DNA from: Bettongia penicillata ogilbyi
Lineage: Eukaryota > Chordata > Mammalia > Diprotodontia > Potoroidae
DNA length: 64,000 nt
Assembly (NCBI GenBank): GCA_023548195.1
Contig: JAJHZJ010000269.1
Span: 372,001-436,000, forward strand
Reading direction: 5' to 3'
The translations under genes were made by a program, and so were the position numbers. The notes beneath the pieces are model-generated. The model was not told the origin of the DNA, ran no database searches, and saw only the letters and a list, made by a program, of their open reading frames with translations. Shown here piece by piece: positions 59,105 to 64,000 of the stretch (positions within the stretch are counted from its first letter, which is position 1; the number at the start of each line of letters is the position of its first letter).

Positions 59105-61080
59105 TTTTTTTCTTTGTTTTTTTGTTTATTTTTGTTTCGTTATTTTTTAATGGAATTATTTTATTTTCAGTGTTTGACAAACACTTGCATATATACTAGA
59201 TTTTTTCCCACTCTCCCCCCACCTTACTCCTCTCTCTTTCACGACTCTTCCATGAGACAGAGTAAACTGTTTTGTATGTTCGAAACGTACATTTCTATTA
59301 AATGCATGTTGCATAGAAGAATTAAAACGAGTGGGGGAAACCATATAACAAAACAAAATATAACATAATAAAAAAAGAAACGGTCTGTTTCTATCTGTGA
59401 TCCAATTCCCTAGTTCTTTCTCTGGATGTGGAATGTGTTTTGACTCAAGTGTTCATTAGAAGTTTTTTTAATTCATGCATTTCAATGAAATATTAAATCT
59501 ACTAGAAAAATTCCTCACACATTATGGTTGTTGCTGTGCACAAAGTTATCCAGGTTCTGCTCCTTTCACTCAGCATCAGTTCATATAAGTCTTTCCAGAT
59601 TTCTCTGAAATCTTCATATACCACGATTTATTCAATCAGTCCCCAAATGATTTGATGGGCATCACCTTGATTTCCAGATTTACCACTACAAAGAGAGCTA
59701 TAAATATTTTTGTACATGAGACCCTTTTCCATTTTTATGATCTCTTGGGGATACATTCCTAGAAGTATTTGCTAGATCAAAGGGTATGTCCTTTGGGCAG
59801 AGTTCCAAATTGCTCTCCAGAGTGGCTCGGTCAGCTCACAGCTCCATGAACAATGAATTAGTATTCCAACTCTCCCAAATTCTTTCCCAGTTTTCTGCTT
59901 CTCCCCTAATCTTGGTTGCCTTGGGTTTGTTTGTGCAAAAACTTTTCAGTTTAATGTAATTAAAATTATACATTTTGCACTTCATAATGTTCTCTATCTC
60001 TTGTTGGGTCATAAATTTCTCCATTCTCCATAAATCTGATAAATACCCTATTCATTGCTCCCCTATTTTTTTTTTTACAGTATCAATTTTATACCTAGAT
60101 CATGTATTCATTTGGACTTTCTTCTTGTGTGCCATGTCAGGCATTGGTCTATGCCCAGTTTCTACCACTCTGTTATGCAATTTTCCTAGCAAATTTTGTC
60201 AAAAATGAGGTCCTATCACAGAAGCTGGGGTTCTTGAGTTTATCAAATGGTGCATTGCTGTATACATTATGCACCATTTCCTGAGTACCTAATTTATTCC
60301 ACTGGTCTACCCCTCTGTTTCTTAGTCAGAACCAAGTTGTTTTGATGATTGCTGCTTTATAATACAATTTGAGATCTGGTAGGGCTAGGCTACCTTCCCT
60401 GGCATTTCCTTTCATTAGTTACCTTGATAGACTGGATATTTTGTCCCTCTAGATGAATTTTGATAATATTTTTTCTAGCTCTAGAAAATAATTATCTGGT
60501 ACTTCTATTGCTATGGTGATGAACAAGTTAGGTAGAAATGTCATTTTTATTATATTTCCTCGACCTATCCAGAAGCAACTGATGTTTCCCCCCTCACCTT
60601 GATCTGATTTTATTTATGTGAGCACTGTTTTGTAATTGTGTTCATATAGTCTCTGGGTTTTTTTTTGGCAGGTAGACTCCCAGATATTTTATAGTGCCTA
60701 CCATAGTTTTAAATGGTATTTCTCTTTCTATCTCTTGCTGTTGGACTTTGCTAGTAATATACAGAAATGCAGATGATTTTATGTTGTTGTATTTTGTAAA
60801 CTGTAACTTTGCCAAAGTTGTTTATTATTTCAAATAGTTTTTTACTTGATCATCTAGGATTTTCGTGTATGTATATGATCAATAAGGCTAATAGTTTTCC
60901 TAATATTGAAACAGCTCTGCAGTCCTGATATAAATCCTGATCAAAATGCATTTTTCTCATGTAAGTTGCTGTTTTATTTTTGCTAATGTTTCATTTAAAA
61001 TTTTTGCTTCTATATTCAATACAGAATTTGGTCTATAAATTTCTTTCTCTGTATTGGCTCTTCCTGGTTTATCAGAACTA
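59105..61080 (-). mobile_element. L1 3' half (L1-IV)
   Basis: Complement of an L1 from the 3' tail (T-run at 59,105, 'TTTTCAGTGTTTGACAAACA') through ORF2 to about the RT domain near 61,080. ORF2 words are scattered and broken. The 3' UTR matches L1-I. Confidence 0.82.
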
Positions 61081-61084
61081 TGCT

Positions 61085-61148
61085 AGTGATAGACCTTAAC
61101 TTCGTTCTCTCTGAACTTAATAAATCTAACTTGAAAATAAGCAAGTTA
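61085..61148 (+). mobile_element. L1 ORF2 segment, plus strand, left of HAL1 copy H
   Basis: 'CTCTCTGAACTTAATAAATC' matches the L1-I endonuclease region near 3,655. It continues at 63,810. Confidence 0.7.
61133..61148. repeat. Target-site duplication of HAL1 copy H, left
   Basis: GAAAATAAGCAAGTTA is perfectly repeated at 63,794-63,809. Confidence 0.95.
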
Positions 61149-63793
61149 GGGAGGAGGAGCCAAGATGGTGTAGTAGAAAGAGTCAGATATGATAGCTCCG
61201 AATCCACAGCCCATAAATTTCCTGTAAAAAGAACTCTCCACAAATTCAGGAGCAGTGGAACCCACGCAGAAACACACTAGAAGAGATTTCCATCACACTC
61301 CAGAGAGAGGACTCCCCCCCTGAGCTGCCCTGGCCAGGGTCACAGAAGAGCAGATCCGAGCAGGCTTCAGGGATGGAACCCCTGGCGACCGAGAAGATCC
61401 CTCCACCCACAGGTGCTCCAGCTCAGTGAGAGAGACTTCTGGGCTGGCCGAGAGGGGAGCGGGGTGTCTCTGTGACTCGGGTCCCCTCAGGAGGCAGAGG
61501 CAGAGGGAGCAGCAGAGGCAGCCAGGCCCCGGGACTCCCAGAGCAGGAAGGAGCTCCATTACCGAAGGTCTCTGCATAAACCCCCTGAGGGAACTGAGCG
61601 TGGGACGCACCCCTGCCCCACCCAAGCACCAGAACTTAAGCTCACATTGAATAGCAGCTGCTCCCCACACAGATAGCCCTGAGACTGGCAAGCAGCATTT
61701 GAATCTCAGAACTCAAGCACTAGCTGGGCAGATCTAGGCAGGGTTGGAGAGGAATCTCAGAAGTCAAGTAACTGTCTGGGAAAATGCCCAGAAAAAGGAA
61801 GCAAAATGAGACCATACAGAGCTACTTTCTTGGAGAACAGATGTTCCTTCCTCCCATTATTTCTGATAAGGAACTACAATGCTTGCCAGCAGGAAAAGAT
61901 GTGGAGGTCAGGGCTTCTCTATCATAGACATCTGAGGTGGCTGTCTGGTGGGCTCAAGCCATAGAAGAGCTCGAAAAGGATTTTGAAAATCATGTTAGAC
62001 AGGTGGAGGAAAAACTGTGAAGAGAAATGAGAGAGATGCAAGAAAAGCATGAAAAACGAGTCAATACCTTGGTAAAGGAGACCCAAAAAAATGCTGAAGA
62101 AAATAACACCTTGAAAAATAGGCTAACTCAACTGGCAAAAGAGGTTCAAAAAGCTAATGAGGACAAGAATGCATTCAAAAGCAAAATTAGTCAAATGGAA
62201 AAAGAGGTTCAAAAGCTCACTGAAGAAAATAGCTCTCTCAACGTTAGAATGGAACAGATGGAGTCTAATAACTTTCTGAGAAACCAAGAAATCATAAAAC
62301 AAAACCAAAAGAATGAAAAACTGGAAAAGAATGTGAAATATCTCATTGGAAAAACAACTGACCTGGAAAATACTTCCAGGAGAGACAATTTAAAAATCAT
62401 GGGACTACCTGAAAGCCATGATCAAAAAAAGAGCCTAGACATCATCTTTCATGAAAGTATCAAGGAAAACTGCCCTGACATTCTAGAACCAGAGGGCAAA
62501 ATAAGTATTGAAAGAATCCATCGATCACCACCTGAAAGAGATCCAAAAAGAGAAACTCCTAAGAACATTGTGGCCAAATTCCAGAACTCCCAGCTCAAGG
62601 AGAAAATCTTGGAAGCAGCTAGAAAGAAAATTCCAGTATTGTGGAAATAAAATCAGGATAACACAAGATCTAGCAGCTTCTACCTTAAGGGATCGAAGGG
62701 AGTGGAATAGAATATTCCAGAAGTCAACGAACTAAGACTCAAACCAAGAATCACCTACCTAGCAAAACTGAGTATAATACTTGAGGGGAAAATATGATCT
62801 TTCAATGAAACAGAGGACTTTCCAGCATTCTTGATGAAAAGACCAGAGCTGAAAAGAAAATTTGACTTTCAACCACAAGAATGAGAAGAAGCATGAAAAA
62901 GTAAACAGCAAGGGAAGTCATAAGGGACTTACCAAAGGTGTACTGTTTACATTCCTACATGGAAAGACAATATGTGTAACGCTTAAAAAGTTTCAGTATC
63001 TGGGTAGTTGGTAGGACCACACACAGATGTACACACACAGACACACATGTACATGCATGCACGCACACACACATACACACATGCACGCACATACAGAGAT
63101 AGAGAGCACAGAGTGAATTGAATAGAATGAGACCATATCTTAAAAGAAATTAAGGTAAATGGTGAGAGAGAAATGTAGTGAGAGGAGAGAGGGTAAAATG
63201 GAATGGGGTAAATTATGTCTCATTCAAGAGGCAAGCAGGAGACTTTTTAGTGGAGGGAAAAAGAGGAGAGCTGAGAAAAAAAAAACAGGAAGTTTACCCT
63301 CATCACATTCGGCTAAAGGAAAGAATAAAATCAACACTCATTTTTGTATGGAAACCTATTTTACAGTACAGGAAAGTGGGGGAGAAGGAGATAAGCAGGG
63401 GGGAGGGATGATGGAAGGGAGGGCAATGGGAGAAGGGAGCAATTTGAAGTCAACTGCCTTCTGAAAGGGAATGGGTGGGGAGGGAAGGATGGGGAGAATT
63501 TGGAACTCAAAGTTTTACGAACAACAGTTGAGTATTGTTGTTGCTACAAGGGAATAAGAAATATAGGTAATGAGGAATTGAAAGTCATCTGGCCCTACAG
63601 GACAAAAGAGAAGATGGGGACAAGAGAAGGGAGGGATGATAGAAGAGAGGGCAGATTGGTAATAGGGAAAATTGGAATGCTCGGTGTATTGGGGTGGGGG
63701 GAGGGGATAAATGGGGAGAGAATTGTGAACCCAAAATTTTGTGAAAATGAATGTAAAAAGTTAAATAAATAAATTTATACTAAAAAATAAATA
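61149..63793 (+). mobile_element. Full-length HAL1 (copy H), best preserved
   Basis: About 2.65 kb. 5' end with CAAGATGG (61,161-61,168), a GC-richer 5' UTR to 61,783, ORF1 at 61,784-62,735, a 3' UTR with a (CA)n block (63,017-63,090), then a purine-rich part and the tail 'AATAAATAAATTTATAC'. No ORF2 sequence. A perfect 16-bp TSD and long open ORF1 blocks mark it as one of the youngest copies here. Confidence 0.93.
61784..62735 (+). pseudogene. HAL1 ORF1, nearly intact (copy H)
   Basis: The family protein is the L1 ORF1 RNA chaperone; no catalytic domain is expected. The ATG at 61,784 gives MPRKRKQNE. Two in-frame stops follow (near 61,924 and 62,018). From 62,027 the frame is open for 207 codons: coiled coil (62,027-62,310, Lys/Glu/Gln heptads, 'MEKEVQKLTEENSSLNVRME'), RRM ('LKIMGLPESHDQKKSLDIIF', 62,389-62,450) and the start of the C-terminal domain ('ISIERIHRSPPERDPKRETP'). 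A short deletion near 62,630 shifts the frame; the C-terminus continues in another frame to 62,735 ('IRITQDLAASTLRDRREW'). Only about three lesions separate it from a full frame of about 317 codons. Confidence 0.9.
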
Positions 63794-63809
63794 GAAAATA
63801 AGCAAGTTA

Positions 63810-64000
63810 ATGAGGTGAATAAAACTCAGAATAAGGTAGATATGATAGAGAAAGAAATGATCAATGAATTGGTCATGCAGCTGAAAATCTCGAAAAACTA
63901 CCTGAAATGTCTCAAACAAATGCCAAATTAGAAATACTGAAAACCAAAGGAGAGATTAATAAAATTAAAATTAAGAAAACTATCACCCTAATAAATAACA
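63810..64000 (+). mobile_element. L1 ORF2 segment, plus strand, right of HAL1 copy H
   Basis: Continues the endonuclease-downstream region of ORF2 ('AATAAGGTAGATATGATAGA', 'GAAAACCAAAGGAGAGATTA'), matching L1-I at 3,725-4,260 with internal gaps. It runs out of the window. Confidence 0.75.

Noticed and set aside
1..64000. CRISPR arrays, bacterial operons, tRNA or rRNA genes, CpG islands
   Set aside because: Direct repeats here are microsatellites or TSDs; no cloverleaf, rRNA or CpG-dense stretch was seen, and the repeats are those of a mammal.

Overview
This window is gene-poor, AT-rich mammalian DNA made almost entirely of layered retrotransposons. The repeat spectrum points to a marsupial: L1 elements of non-placental type, many short ORF1-only L1 derivatives (half-L1 or HAL1 structure), RTE-clade LINE 3' ends, SINEs that share the RTE tail, one marsupial-type CORE-SINE-like element and MIR fragments. 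I cannot name the species from sequence alone. I found no intact protein-coding gene, no tRNA or rRNA and no CpG island.

Layout. 1-13,060: two minus-strand HAL1 remnants. The second is split by a full-length plus-strand L1 (1,138-10,200), which is itself split by a plus-strand HAL1 (6,926-9,680) with a perfect 17-bp target-site duplication (TSD). A scrambled HAL1/L1 mosaic follows to about 13,060. 13,061-24,790: mostly single-copy DNA with MIR relics, a roughly 490-bp purine tract (15,469-15,960), a local 187-bp duplication (16,258 and 18,301), RTE-tailed SINEs and an RTE 3' end (22,105-22,940). 24,790-35,207: a minus-strand L1 carrying a processed pseudogene of the DENN-domain gene AVL9 (25,275-27,040), a HAL1 (27,416-30,263) and a plus-strand L1 tail (31,396-31,689). 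36,470-39,772: an L1 tail, then a gammaretrovirus-like ERV fragment that looks like an L1-processed copy of an ERV transcript (R-region end, A-tail, 17-bp TSD). 39,790-44,800: mostly unrecognised DNA with microsatellites and one CORE-SINE-like element. 44,805-51,215: two minus-strand HAL1s, an RTE end and an L1 tail. 52,872-54,217: a HAL1 that lost its whole ORF1. 55,350-57,330: RTE, SINE and LTR fragments. 57,335-64,000: the 5' half of an L1, an opposed L1 3' half, and a further HAL1 (61,149-63,793) with a perfect 16-bp TSD.

How the parts relate. The HAL1 copies encode only the L1 ORF1-type RNA-binding protein and carry no endonuclease or reverse transcriptase, so they must use enzymes from full L1s elsewhere. 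The L1 copies here are broken; for example, the one at 1,138 has lost a catalytic Asp of its reverse transcriptase. L1-type hallmarks (A-tails and TSDs of about 9-17 bp) mark HAL1s and the ERV transcript copy; the AVL9 copy shows an A-tail without a TSD. The window therefore records L1 machinery copying several unrelated RNAs. The nesting gives a relative order of events.
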